A stretch of 34,745 nucleotides of DNA. It comes from Peptococcaceae bacterium (GTDB taxonomy: Bacteria > Bacillota > Desulfotomaculia > Desulfotomaculales > JACDOK01). A program made the position numbers and the translations under genes. The stretch is from NCBI GenBank assembly GCA_017656185.1, contig JACDOK010000021.1, positions 1-34,745 of the forward strand. Reading direction: 5' to 3'. Below, in pieces: positions 26,299-33,898 of this stretch (its first letter is position 1; the number at the start of each line of letters is the position of its first letter). Under the pieces are notes generated by a model. The model made no database searches. It was not told the origin of the DNA and saw only the letters and a program-made list of their open reading frames with translations.

Positions 26299-29117
26299 TG
26301 GCCAAGACCACCATCGACCGGTTGATCATCAACTCGCCCTACGAGGAGCCCAAGCACTACTGGCGCTACGACCCCGCCACCAAGCTGTTTGACCTGGTCG
26401 AGGGTCGCCGCCCGGCCGGCTATGTTGTCGCCACGCCGGGCTCCAAAACTTTCGACGACCCCGGAATCTTTGTGGAAATCCCGCTGGTCAACCAGATCCG
26501 CCCGCGCGTCAAGGCCTGGCGCCAGGCCGGTTACCCGGGCGTCACCAGCATCACCAAGCGCCTGCTGGAATACTGGACCGACCCGGAAGAATTCGACACC
26601 CGCCGTTTCTTCTTCGCCCAACTGGAGGCCATCGAAACCCTGATCTGGCTGACCGAAGCCCCCGCCGCCGAGCGGGTGGGCATTGAAATCCCCGGAGACG
26701 GCGGCGCATTTCCGCGCCTGTGCAGCAAGATGGCCACCGGAACCGGAAAAACCATCGTCATGGCCATGCTGATCGCCTGGCATGTGCTCAACAAGGTCGC
26801 CAACCCGCAGGACCTCCGCTTCTCCAAATACGTGCTGGTCATCGCCCCCGGGTTGACCGTCAAGAGCCGCCTGTCGGTGCTCCGTCCTTCCGATCCGAAC
26901 AACTACTATGAGGCTTTCCGCATCGTTCCGCCGGCCCTGCTGGACAAGTTGCGGCAAGGGAAGGTACTCATCCATAACTGGCATGCGCTTTCCTGGGAAA
27001 GCGAAGAGCAGATCCGAAAGAAGCGCAGCGTGGATAAACGCGGCGTCAAGAGCGACGAAGCCTACACCCGTGAAGTGCTGGGCGAGATGGCCAATGCCCG
27101 CAACATCCTGGTGATCAATGACGAGGCGCACCACGCCTGGCGGGTGAACCCGGAAGCCGTCGGCAAATACCTGCGCAGCCGCGACCTGAAAGACAGCGCG
27201 GAAGAGGCCACTGTCTGGATCGGCGGCCTGGATCGTATCCATCGTACCCGCGGGATTCTGCGCTGCCACGACTTCACGGCCACCCCTTTTGCGCCATCAG
27301 GTAAACGCAGCGGCGAAGAGACGCTGTTTAGCTGGATTGTCAGCGACTTTGGGCTGAACGATGCCATCGAATCGGGTCTGGTCAAAACCCCGCGGGTGGT
27401 CATCCGCGACGATGCCGTTCCCGACGCCAAAACCTATAAATCGCGCCTGTACCACATCTACAACGACCCGGAAGTCAAAGACGACCTGAACCGTCGGGCC
27501 AGGCCGGAGGAGCCGCTGCCCGATTTGGTGCTGAATGCCTACTATCTCCTGGGTTATGACTGGCGGGAGACCTACAAGGCGTGGCAGCAAGCCGGCCTGC
27601 CTACACCGCCGGTGATGATCACCGTCTGCAACCGCACCGAGACCGCGGCGCGCGTCAAACACGCTTTCGACCGCAGACAGATTCATATTGACGAGTTATG
27701 CGAACCGGGATACATCCTGCATATCGATTCCAAAGTGCTGGAAGAAGCCGAAGCCCAGGATGAACCGGCCATTCCCCTACCGGCCGCCACTGAAGACGAG
27801 GATGAGGAAGAGAGCGCGCCGGAACCCAAGCTGACCAAAGCCCAGCAGGCCGAGTTGTTGCGCCGAACGGTGGACACAATCGGCCGCAAGGGCGCGCCTG
27901 GAGAACAGATCCGCAACGTCATTTCGGTTGGGATGCTTTCCGAGGGGTGGGATGCCAAAACCGTGACCCACATCATGGGGCTACGGGCTTTTACTAGCCA
28001 GTTGCTGTGCGAGCAAGTGGTCGGCCGGGGCCTGCGCCGCACATCCTATGAGGTCAACCCCGAGACTGGGCTGTTCGAACCGGAGTACGTCAACATCTTT
28101 GGCGTGCCGTTTACCTTCCTGCCGCACGAGAGGGGCAAGGATGGGCCTCCGCCGCCGCCCACGCCCAAAACCCCCGTCGAACCCGATCCGGCCAAACGCC
28201 GGTATGAAATCCGCTGGCCCAACGTGGTGCGGATCGAGCACGTTCTGCGCCCCACCTTAACGCTGGATTGGTCCAGGGTCACATCTTTGACGTTAGACGC
28301 GGCCCAGACGGCCCAGGTTGCCGAGTTGGCTCCAATCTTGGAGGGCAAGCCGGATGTCACCCAAATCAGCCGGATTGAACTGGAGCGGCTGGCGCGCGAA
28401 TTTCGCACGCAACGCATCATCTTCGAGGCTGCGCGTGATGTATTCGATCAGATGCAGGCCGAGTGGCGCGGCAGTAAAGAAGTGCTGCTGGCCCAACTGG
28501 TGCGCCTGGTAGAGCAATTTATTCGCTCCGACAAGATCGTCGTCACCCCACCGCTGTTTTACCAGGATGAACTGCGCCGTCGGTTGATCATCACCCTCAA
28601 CATGTCGCGCGTGGTGCAGCACATTTGGGACGCCGTGCGCTGTGAAAACACCGAGCGGCTGGAACCCGTATTTGATAGCGACCATCCCATTCGCTCAACG
28701 GGTCAGATGCGCACCTGGTACACCGGCAAACCGTGCCAATATACCAAGAAGTCGCACATCAATGTCTGCGTCTACGACAGCGCATGGGAGGCATCCGACG
28801 CCTTTCAATTGGACCAGAGCGAACTGGTAGATGCCTGGGTCAAGAACGACCACCTGGGTTTCGAGATTCTTTATGTGTATCGCGGAGTGGTGAAAAAATA
28901 TCGACCCGACTTCCTGGTCCGACTGAGCAATGGCGACATGCTTGTCCTGGAAACCAAAGGCCAGAAGACAGAGGAAACGCGCGTCAAACACAACTATCTG
29001 GATGAATGGGTGCGGGCGGTCAACGAGCATGGCGGATTTGGCCGCTGGTATTGGGCAGTAGCGTACCAACCGGGAGAGATACGGGACATCCTGAAGCGCC
29101 ATGTAGGTTGCGACTAA
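26298..29117 (+). CDS. res: Type III-like restriction endonuclease, helicase-nuclease subunit (Res)
   Basis: Res uses ATP to translocate and cut DNA lacking the Mod methyl mark. The 939-residue protein has a superfamily 2 helicase core: Walker A ATGTGKT at 146-152, DEAH at 275-278, the TATPF motif III at 327-331 and VVGRGLRR at 574-581. It has a C-terminal PD-(D/E)xK nuclease with YRPDFLVRL (Asp871) and ETKG (Glu885, Lys887). All key residues are present and the frame is intact, so it should be active with Mod. Its start overlaps the mod stop by one base. It may belong to the large-Mod subgroup whose Res partner is annotated by some pipelines as a BPTD_3080-like family; that name is from memory. 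Confidence 0.92.
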   Translation: MAKTTIDRLIINSPYEEPKHYWRYDPATKLFDLVEGRRPAGYVVATPGSKTFDDPGIFVEIPLVNQIRPRVKAWRQAGYPGVTSITKRLLEYWTDPEEFDTRRFFFAQLEAIETLIWLTEAPAAERVGIEIPGDGGAFPRLCSKMATGTGKTIVMAMLIAWHVLNKVANPQDLRFSKYVLVIAPGLTVKSRLSVLRPSDPNNYYEAFRIVPPALLDKLRQGKVLIHNWHALSWESEEQIRKKRSVDKRGVKSDEAYTREVLGEMANARNILVINDEAHHAWRVNPEAVGKYLRSRDLKDSAEEATVWIGGLDRIHRTRGILRCHDFTATPFAPSGKRSGEETLFSWIVSDFGLNDAIESGLVKTPRVVIRDDAVPDAKTYKSRLYHIYNDPEVKDDLNRRARPEEPLPDLVLNAYYLLGYDWRETYKAWQQAGLPTPPVMITVCNRTETAARVKHAFDRRQIHIDELCEPGYILHIDSKVLEEAEAQDEPAIPLPAATEDEDEEESAPEPKLTKAQQAELLRRTVDTIGRKGAPGEQIRNVISVGMLSEGWDAKTVTHIMGLRAFTSQLLCEQVVGRGLRRTSYEVNPETGLFEPEYVNIFGVPFTFLPHERGKDGPPPPPTPKTPVEPDPAKRRYEIRWPNVVRIEHVLRPTLTLDWSRVTSLTLDAAQTAQVAELAPILEGKPDVTQISRIELERLAREFRTQRIIFEAARDVFDQMQAEWRGSKEVLLAQLVRLVEQFIRSDKIVVTPPLFYQDELRRRLIITLNMSRVVQHIWDAVRCENTERLEPVFDSDHPIRSTGQMRTWYTGKPCQYTKKSHINVCVYDSAWEASDAFQLDQSELVDAWVKNDHLGFEILYVYRGVVKKYRPDFLVRLSNGDMLVLETKGQKTEETRVKHNYLDEWVRAVNEHGGFGRWYWAVAYQPGEIRDILKRHVGCD

Positions 29118-29179
29118 TTCACCAGGAGGGGTCACCCGTTAAGTAGTTAACTGGAAATTTTTTTAGGAATTCGCTGCTC

Positions 29180-29390
29180 ATGAGTCTGAAACAGAGCACA
29201 GTGCTGGGGGAGGACTCTCATCCGGAAGGCATACAATTCCTAGAGACCCTGGCTATCTTCGGTTGGAACGCCGACTACATCCAGACCTTCCGACAAATAC
29301 TGGCAAACGAAGGCATCGGCAAGGAATTTGTTCTATCGGTGGTGTGCCTGGATCCCTGGCCAGAGCAAAAAATGCCTGTACCCAGAAGAG
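29180..29390 (+). pseudogene. Unrecognised gene fragment downstream of res
   Basis: From ATG 29180 an open frame begins MSLKQSTVLGEDSHPEGIQF and continues ETLAIFGWNADYIQTFRQIL, then GIGKEFVLSVVCLDPWPEQ. After about residue 70 it runs into the GGGGTCAGG repeat module, so the original gene was probably cut by the repeat. Its base composition resembles the res gene rather than the AT-rich neighbours, so it could be a lost third gene of the restriction operon. I do not recognise the family. Confidence 0.35.
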
Positions 29391-29428
29391 GTCTGGTTCT
29401 GACCCCCGTACGCTTACCTAGACGATGG

Positions 29429-29470
29429 GGGGATAAAGGGGGTCAGGCTTGCGCGTGTCCAGCTAAGCTG
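29429..29470 (+). repeat. GGGGTCAGG module attached to copy 4
   Basis: These 42 bases are identical to 34648-34689: GGGGATAAAGGGGGTCAGG, then CTTGCGCGTGTCC, then AGCTAAGCTG. Here the module joins copy 4 with a single A; at 34690 an extra eleven bases intervene. Confidence 0.85.
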
Positions 29471-29471
29471 A

Positions 29472-29570
29472 CCCAGCACTCAGTGAACAATAAAGGGGTT
29501 ATAAGTCCGTTTTGTTTACCGGCGGCTGCTTTAACACTCCTACCAATCGCTATCAGCTCTGAGTGCCGGG
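29472..29570. repeat. CCCAGCACTCA inverted-repeat element, copy 4
   Basis: CCCAGCACTCA (29472-29482) and TGAGTGCCGGG (29560-29570) are inverted ends with one mismatch around 77 bases, total 99 bp, exactly the span of copy 1. The first 45 bases are identical to copy 5 at the right edge of the window. The interior shows little similarity to copy 1 by eye. Confidence 0.8.
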
Positions 29571-29704
29571 CCCCTACATCCCGTATAAGTAAACGTTCAA
29601 CGTTCAAGGTTCGACGTTGGATTGAGGGTATTTCTCTGGAGTCTTTGTCTGGACAGGATTAACTGAATAAACAGGAATATTTAGGTGATGAGTTGGGGCC
29701 TGAA

Positions 29705-30109
29705 TTAATCACGCCAGGCGGAGATAAATTGGGCGGGGGTTAATACAGTAACACCAAGTTGAGACGGTACTGGAAAATGCTTTGCATTGCCGGTAACAAT
29801 AAAAGTGCCGTCTAGGGCCAGAGCGACTTCTAAGAACGGCTCGTCATCAGGGTCGGGTAACCTTACAGATAAAGGTTGGGCGGCAACCAAAACGCCTTCA
29901 CTTTCAATCTGTGTTAAGATGGCTTCAATGCCTTCTTTCTTAAAACCAAACTTAGGGCGGTAAAGGACCTCGCGGTATTCGGTGAGGATACGGGAATCAT
30001 AGACTACCTGTGCCAAACCTCCGGCAACAAGGCGGAGAATGGTCGCGGCATGGCTGTAGGGCTTGAGTAACCCTGAAACCAGAACGTTGGTATCCAATAC
30101 AATTTTCAT
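29705..30109 (-). CDS. PIN-domain toxin of a toxin-antitoxin pair (COG1569-like)
   Basis: This putative ribonuclease of the PIN family has 134 residues. It begins MKIVLDTNVLVSGLL, with Asp6 as the first metal ligand, has TEYREVLYRPKF near residue 44 (Glu) and LPDPDDEPFLEVALAL then FIVTGNAKHF near 85-110, the remaining acidic residues of the fold. It resembles the group annotated as putative toxin component, PIN family. Its ATG overlaps the antitoxin stop by four bases, the common coupled arrangement, so toxin output depends on antitoxin translation. No downstream gene on this strand follows; the next block is the copy 4 repeat. Confidence 0.87.
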   Translation of the reverse strand: MKIVLDTNVLVSGLLKPYSHAATILRLVAGGLAQVVYDSRILTEYREVLYRPKFGFKKEGIEAILTQIESEGVLVAAQPLSVRLPDPDDEPFLEVALALDGTFIVTGNAKHFPVPSQLGVTVLTPAQFISAWRD

Positions 30110-30393
30110 TTGGCACGACTCCGCCTAACGGCCTTAATTTCCGCATCAATTTCTTCCATTGACATCTTATCCAAGCCCAGTTGCCGGGACCGTTCATGGA
30201 TTTTATTGAGAGCCTCCATTGCGCGAACGCGCCGCAAAGTGGTTAGATATTCTTCTACATTTTTCTCGTTAACGCAGGATAAAACGGCTATTGGTTTGCC
30301 GTTTGAGGTTACGATCATGTCGCCTTGTTCCTGCAGCCGGCGCCAAATTTCCCCAGATTTCATCCTTAGATCTCGCACAGTAATGAACTGCAA
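30106..30393 (-). CDS. Phd/YefM-type antitoxin
   Basis: The predicted 95-residue protein starts at TTG 30393, seven bases after a perfect AAGGAGGT (30401-30408), reading QFITVRDLRMKSGEIWRRLQ. Longer frames to 30447 lack such a site. The N-terminal half (TVRDLR...EIWRRLQEQGDMIVTSNGKPIAVL) is the Phd/YefM DNA-binding fold; the C-terminal half (about residues 55-95) is charged and would wrap the PIN toxin. Members of this family repress their own operon together with the toxin, and a palindrome lies over the promoter. Confidence 0.85.
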   Translation of the reverse strand: MQFITVRDLRMKSGEIWRRLQEQGDMIVTSNGKPIAVLSCVNEKNVEEYLTTLRRVRAMEALNKIHERSRQLGLDKMSMEEIDAEIKAVRRSRAK

Positions 30394-30419
30394 GAGGAAC
30401 ACCTCCTTATACATGGTCT

Positions 30420-30446
30420 GTGCACAAATTATACACAATTGTGCCA
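30420..30446 (-). promoter_or_regulatory. Promoter and operator of the Phd/PIN pair
   Basis: On the minus strand a perfect TATAAT (-10) lies within an inverted repeat: GCACAA and TTGTGC (outer arms) enclose it, and CACAATTGTG is itself a perfect palindrome. A weak -35 (TTTACT) is 17 bases upstream. Overlap of operator and -10 fits autorepression by the antitoxin. Confidence 0.6.
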
Positions 30447-30466
30447 CAAAAGTAAACCTTATGATA

Positions 30467-30481
30467 GGGGCCAGGACTGCG
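30467..30481 (+). repeat. Short GGGGTCAGG-like module
   Basis: GGGGCCAGGACTGCG is close to the GGGGTCAGGACTGCG core seen beside copy 3 and the IS256 remnant. It lies just upstream of the Phd/PIN promoter. The following bases to 30658 show no gene. Confidence 0.4.
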
Positions 30482-30658
30482 GCGCAAGCCCTTTTCGGCT
30501 AAACAATGTTAGACGCTATAAGATAGAATTATACCTACTGCCGTATACAATGAGGTAGTTTTGGAAGGAACCGGCAGACCGGGTGTTGTTGCCAATGCCT
30601 CCTGGATTATAAATAAGGAAAGAGGAAATTAATACACATAGCCAATAGTAGTCTAAGA

Positions 30659-30900
30659 TTATAACGCGTTAGGAAGCCCTTCATTGACTATAAAATAGTG
30701 AGGGGCTTTTTTGTTGCGCCTGGTGACGGAAAGCTTTTTGAACCGGCGGGTGTTAAGCCGTTCGAGGAGGTCTTTAATAGCACTGTTGAGTTCTGCTAGC
30801 GAAAAGAAGGTCCGGTTCCTAAGAGCCTCCAAGATCCAGCGCTCCGCGACCTGCACGCCGGTTTCTACCTTGGCTTTGTCTTTTGGTTTGCGCACCCAAA
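30659..30900 (-). pseudogene. IS21-family transposase IstA, C-terminal fragment
   Basis: The frame carries [20 protein letters not shown], then [20 protein letters not shown] and [14 protein letters not shown], the typical C-terminal region of IS21 transposase IstA. The catalytic DDE domain is absent. Its upstream edge is overwritten by the promoter region of the next toxin-antitoxin pair. No istB follows on the same strand. Confidence 0.85.
30674..30712 (+). terminator. Intrinsic terminator inside the IstA remnant
   Basis: AAGCCCTTCA (30674-30683) pairs over ten positions with TGAGGGGCTT (30699-30708), with one G-U pair, and is followed by a T-run to 30712. It points in the plus direction, though no clear plus-strand gene precedes it. 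It also separates the two divergent toxin-antitoxin units. Confidence 0.65.
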
Positions 30901-30906
30901 AACAAC

Positions 30907-30935
30907 TTGACATTGTCGTATAAATATACGATACT
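30907..30935 (+). promoter_or_regulatory. Promoter with palindromic operator before the second toxin-antitoxin pair
   Basis: TTGACA (30907-30912) and GATACT (30930-30935) are 17 bases apart. The spacer contains TCGTATAAATATACGA (30916-30931), a perfect inverted repeat with two central bases. A protein bound there would cover both promoter boxes, as expected for an autorepressed antitoxin. Confidence 0.7.
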
Positions 30936-30937
30936 TA

Positions 30938-30969
30938 ATACGAATAAAATATGTAATATTTTACGTATA
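30938..30969 (+). promoter_or_regulatory. Second AT-rich inverted repeat downstream of the promoter
   Basis: ATACGAATAAAATAT and ATATTTTACGTAT form a near-perfect inverted repeat around GTA, ending about 20 bases before the ribosome binding site of the antitoxin. It may be a second operator or a leader hairpin. Confidence 0.5.
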
Positions 30970-31005
30970 AACACATATCATATTATAGAAAGGAGTATAG
31001 TCTTT

Positions 31006-31374
31006 ATGGGAGGGTATATATCGATAATGAAAAACAAACCACTTTTTTCTAGCGAGCAAATTATAAATATAAGTGATTTACAGCGTAAATGGAGAAGTGT
31101 TGTTGAACCAAAACTGAATAAACTACCATTTTTGATGATGTTTTCCGGTTCCGAACTAAAAGCTACGATATTAAGCTATGATAAGTTTGAAGAACTTTGG
31201 GAAAAGGTTAATGAAGCCGCGGAGCTGCAATTGAAAATGGAACTGTTATACCGTATTTTTGAGAAGGAAAAGAGTGGTAAAGCTCCGGTATCACTTGCTG
31301 ATGTAGTTTTAAAAACTGATATAACTGCTGAGGAGTTGGAGGCGGCACCGGATGTCGAACTCGAAACTGATTAA
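31006..31374 (+). CDS. Probable antitoxin of a RelE/ParE-like pair
   Basis: The 122-residue protein from ATG 31006 has AAAGGAG at 30989-30995; an internal ATG at 31027 is an alternative. Residues 15-70 (ISDLQRKWRSVVEPKLNKLP, then FLMMFSGSELKATILSYDKF) resemble the Phd/YefM fold in spacing, with the usual statement of a repressible short segment, and the C-terminal half is acidic, as in antitoxins. The identification leans on its position: its end overlaps the start of a RelE/ParE-like toxin by 23 bases, and palindromes cover its promoter. AT-rich composition suggests separate acquisition from the restriction genes. Confidence 0.65.
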   Translation: MGGYISIMKNKPLFSSEQIINISDLQRKWRSVVEPKLNKLPFLMMFSGSELKATILSYDKFEELWEKVNEAAELQLKMELLYRIFEKEKSGKAPVSLADVVLKTDITAEELEAAPDVELETD

Positions 31375-31735
31375 CCTTTTGCCGGACAATATTAAATTTT
31401 ATCCCGCTGCTGTAAAAGATTTTCTTAGTTTGGACAAAAGCCGGCAGGTTAAAGTAGTTAAAGCATTGCAGAAAATAGCAAAGGCCCCTTCTGAATTTGG
31501 CAAAGAATTAGAGAACCAGGCCAGCAGGCTGCTGGCGGGATACCGGAGTATTTACGTAGATAAGAGGTCAATCCGCATTATATGGAAGATTACTGAACTT
31601 AATGTAGTAGAAGTTGCCATAATTGCCGGTATTGCAGAACGTGATGGGATGTTTGCCTATAAATTGGTTTCAAGACGAAAAGATAATTTTGAGAAGTTTA
31701 TAGAGAAGCTGATTGAAGAACAAAATAAAAAATAA
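31352..31735 (+). CDS. RelE/ParE-like toxin
   Basis: The 127-residue basic protein has the pattern of the RelE/ParE superfamily: FYPAAVKDFLSLDKSRQVKV near residue 16, a central LLAGYRSIYVDKRSIRIIWK (the beta-sheet with Arg and Lys residues), and VVEVAIIAGIAERDGMFAYK near 88. Such toxins cut ribosome-bound mRNA (RelE) or block gyrase (ParE); which one applies cannot be told. It starts inside the antitoxin gene with GGAGG upstream. The C-terminal 25 residues are unusually rich in lysine and glutamate. Confidence 0.75.
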   Translation: MSNSKLINLLPDNIKFYPAAVKDFLSLDKSRQVKVVKALQKIAKAPSEFGKELENQASRLLAGYRSIYVDKRSIRIIWKITELNVVEVAIIAGIAERDGMFAYKLVSRRKDNFEKFIEKLIEEQNKK

Positions 31736-31736
31736 A

Positions 31737-31915
31737 TTATAAGTGCGCCCGGTGGGTAAGGCGTTCCAGCAAGGCAGCTGTCAGGGTTTTTCCCCTCAAC
31801 ACTAACACTTCAATCTACTGGGCAAACGCTAAATTACTGGTTACAGTAGCACTGCGGTGCTCGTACTGCTCGGCAAAGAAGTTGAAAAACAGTTCTGCCC
31901 CGGTTCTTGTCTATA
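31737..31915 (-). pseudogene. IS21-family IstB, C-terminal fragment
   Basis: On the minus strand the frame reads RTGAELFFNFFAEQYEHRSA, then TVTSNLAFAQ, a stop, and TLTAALLERLTHRAHL, the C-terminal part of the IS21 helper ATPase IstB. The Walker regions are missing and an in-frame stop is present. It begins two bases after the toxin stop on the other strand. Because it lies on the wrong side of the IstA fragment for a single IS21 copy, it must come from another copy or a rearrangement. Confidence 0.8.
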
Positions 31916-32436
31916 ATAAGATAGGTTCCAGATATCAATAATGGAGAAATTTTATGGTTCTGATGATCTTCTAGTAAAAAGGCATTTGGTTTTTCCATTA
32001 TTTATTCCACTGATGGGCATTGTGTAGGGTGGCAATGAACGGGTGCCGAACTAAAAATGACAACCCCGCTTGTTAGGCAAGCGGGGTTTCATATTGGTGT
32101 ACCCGTTTTAGGATCTATCGACTGGCTTGCAGGGGTTCTCTTATTCGACATTCTTCAACAAAGGGAATACGGGAAAAGTAGCCAAAACGTTTCATAGATC
32201 GGTATTAGCAAGATTATTACATTCAAAGATGTTACCTGATGCGTGACAGATGAAAGTAATAGGTTCCGCAACCCTGTTTCGGCGGGATTATTAAGTTTTT
32301 TGAGTAGGATGTTAAGATGAACGAGAAAAAATTTGCTAAGGTCGGTGCTTTTGAAGGAAATCTTAAATGGCACCATTGTATCAGAAGACGAAATGAGCTT
32401 TATTCTACTGTAATGCCCCCCGGAAATAAGACAACT
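31916..32436. other. Gene-free stretch with one terminator and an IS3 end
   Basis: I find no recognisable gene. It contains the strong terminator at 32062 and, at its right edge, TGTAATGCCCCCCGG (32409-32423), which looks like the terminal inverted repeat of an IS3-family element. The sequence between about 32100 and 32400 is AT-rich and unassigned. Confidence 0.4.
32062..32091 (+). terminator. Strong intrinsic terminator, orphan
   Basis: AACCCCGCTTG (32062-32072) pairs with CAAGCGGGGTT (32078-32088) in a perfect 11-pair stem with a five-base loop; TTTC follows. No gene precedes it closely on the plus strand (the nearest is the RelE/ParE-like toxin, about 330 bases upstream). Confidence 0.6.
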
Positions 32437-32592
32437 TTAAGCAGCTGATTTCCGGAGACAATTCCTAAACTGTACCGGTGACCGATAGTCTAAAGCTGAG
32501 TGCATACGCTCTTCGTTGTAGAACTTCACCCAGTTAGTTATCACAGCTTCAGCCTCGGTAAAACTACGAAATTGATGCTGCCAGACGCATTC
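32437..32592 (-). pseudogene. IS3-family transposase OrfB, C-terminal fragment
   Basis: On the minus strand the frame reads EECVWQHQFRSFTEAEAVIT, then NWVKFYNEERMHSALDYRSP and VQFRNCLRKSAA before a stop at 32437-32439. The FYNEERMHSALDYRSP pattern is the end of the DDE integrase domain in IS3-family OrfB. The element's terminal repeat lies 14-28 bases beyond the stop. The upstream part has been replaced by the ATPase fragment on the other strand. Confidence 0.85.
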
Positions 32593-32594
32593 TT

Positions 32595-32812
32595 CGGCTC
32601 AATTACCTGGTGCGGACCCGGGGGTTTGGGCTTTTAACAGGAGAAGTGGGCGCGGGTAAGTCCACCTCCCTGCGGGCCTTTACCCACGGTTTGGAAGCTT
32701 CAGCCCACCAGGTACTGTATATCTCGCAGTCGGGGTTATCCCCGCGGCATCTGTACCGGGAACTATGCCTGCAGATGGGACTGACGCCGCCTTTTCTTGC
32801 CGCGGATTGCAG
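32595..32812 (+). pseudogene. Transposon AAA ATPase (ExeA/TniB-like), N-terminal fragment
   Basis: The frame reads RLNYLVRTRGFGLLTGEVG, then AGKSTSLRAFTHGL (Walker A GEVGAGKST), then ISQSGLSPRHLYRELCLQMG and LTPPFLAADC, typical of the ATPase partner of DDE transposases. After AADC similarity stops and the frame ends at 32840. The Walker B half and the partner transposase are absent. Both ends are chimeric junctions: the IS3 fragment on the left, the DUF6544-like gene on the right. Confidence 0.8.
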
Positions 32813-32877
32813 CCAATGTGAGAAAGGGGCGGCCAATTAATGTTAGTAACGACAGAATGATGAAAGGGATTGATGAT

Positions 32878-33735
32878 ATGCCTAAAATTGCACTTATTAT
32901 AATCAGTATTCTAGTATTTATTATTTTCTTCGTTTTCACAGTTTCATTTATAGCAAATTTCCTGTTCAACCAAAATGTAAAAAAAGAAGTTAGAGAATTG
33001 TTTAATAGTAACGTGGAAAATAAAGATGAAATTATTCAAAAAGCTGATTTGGAAATGTTACCACTCTGCGTTCAAAAATGGCTGGAATATTCCCAAGTGA
33101 TTGGAAAAGAGAGAATTAGAACGGTTCGCTTAAAACAAAAAGCAGTTATGAGGATGAAAGAAGGACAGCCATGGATGCCTACTGAAGCTGAACAGTACTT
33201 TACGATAGACGAACCCGGATTTATTTGGAAGGCCAAAGTTAAAGCTGCTCCATTATTACACATAGTGGGAAGAGATAAGTATTATGAAGGCAAAGGAAAC
33301 ATGCTGATTAAAATTCCTTCATTGATAACGGTTGCGGATTCCAAAGGAAAAGAACTGGATCAGGGTACGCTGTTACGATATCTCGCTGAGACGGTGTGGT
33401 TTCCAACTGCGGCTTTAAGCAGCTACATCACATGGGAAGAAATCGATGCAAATTCAGCCAAGGCTACCATGAGCTACAGAGGGGTAACCGCATCAGGGGT
33501 ATTTATGTTTAACGAGAAGGGTGAAGTTATTAACTTTGTTGCTGAAAGATACGGGCAATTCGATGGACAGTATGTATTGGAAACATGGTCGGTTCTTATA
33601 AGGGATTATAAGGAATTTAATGGTATAAGGATTCCTACCAAAGGGGAAGTCATATGGAAATTAAAAACGGGAGATTTCAGTTGGTATCATTTTGAGATTA
33701 CGGAAATTGAATACAACAAACCAGTTGTTTATTAA
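32878..33735 (+). CDS. DUF6544-like protein with N-terminal membrane anchor
   Basis: From ATG 32878, with GAAAGGG nine bases upstream, the protein has 285 residues. Residues 4-30 form a hydrophobic anchor, so the rest is probably outside the membrane. The body carries CVQKWLEYSQVIGKERIRTV, EAEQYFTIDEPGFIWKAKVK, LDQGTLLRYLAETVWFPTAA and ITWEEIDANSAKATMSYRGV, which I recognise as the DUF6544 pattern; its biochemical role is unknown. The frame extends upstream into the transposon ATPase remnant, but that part is chimeric and I exclude it. It is AT-rich and stands alone. Confidence 0.75.
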   Translation: MPKIALIIISILVFIIFFVFTVSFIANFLFNQNVKKEVRELFNSNVENKDEIIQKADLEMLPLCVQKWLEYSQVIGKERIRTVRLKQKAVMRMKEGQPWMPTEAEQYFTIDEPGFIWKAKVKAAPLLHIVGRDKYYEGKGNMLIKIPSLITVADSKGKELDQGTLLRYLAETVWFPTAALSSYITWEEIDANSAKATMSYRGVTASGVFMFNEKGEVINFVAERYGQFDGQYVLETWSVLIRDYKEFNGIRIPTKGEVIWKLKTGDFSWYHFEITEIEYNKPVVY

Positions 33736-33898
33736 TAATTCAGGTACTGATGCTAATATTGTGGTGGGCGGGCGCAGAGACCTACCCCTACGATAAGTTA
33801 CTTAGCAGGGATATACGGGAGCCTTTGCAAGGCTCCCGTGAGCTAAAGAGAAATACCCTATTCTTAGGTACCAGGCACTTAACTTGCAGAGATCTACA
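33736..33898. other. Intergenic region with a perfect hairpin
   Basis: ACGGGAGCCTT (33815-33825) and AAGGCTCCCGT (33829-33839) form a perfect 11-pair stem with a three-base loop, between the converging DUF6544-like gene and the second PIN toxin. Neither side has a proper T-run, so it is at best a weak bidirectional terminator. Confidence 0.5.

Noticed and set aside
30659-31915. A single decayed IS21 covering both istA and istB
   Set aside because: The order of fragments on the minus strand is reversed relative to IS21 and a toxin-antitoxin pair lies between them.
33815-33839. Perfect hairpin as a terminator for the DUF6544-like gene or the PIN toxin
   Set aside because: No T-run follows on either strand, so I list it only as a hairpin.
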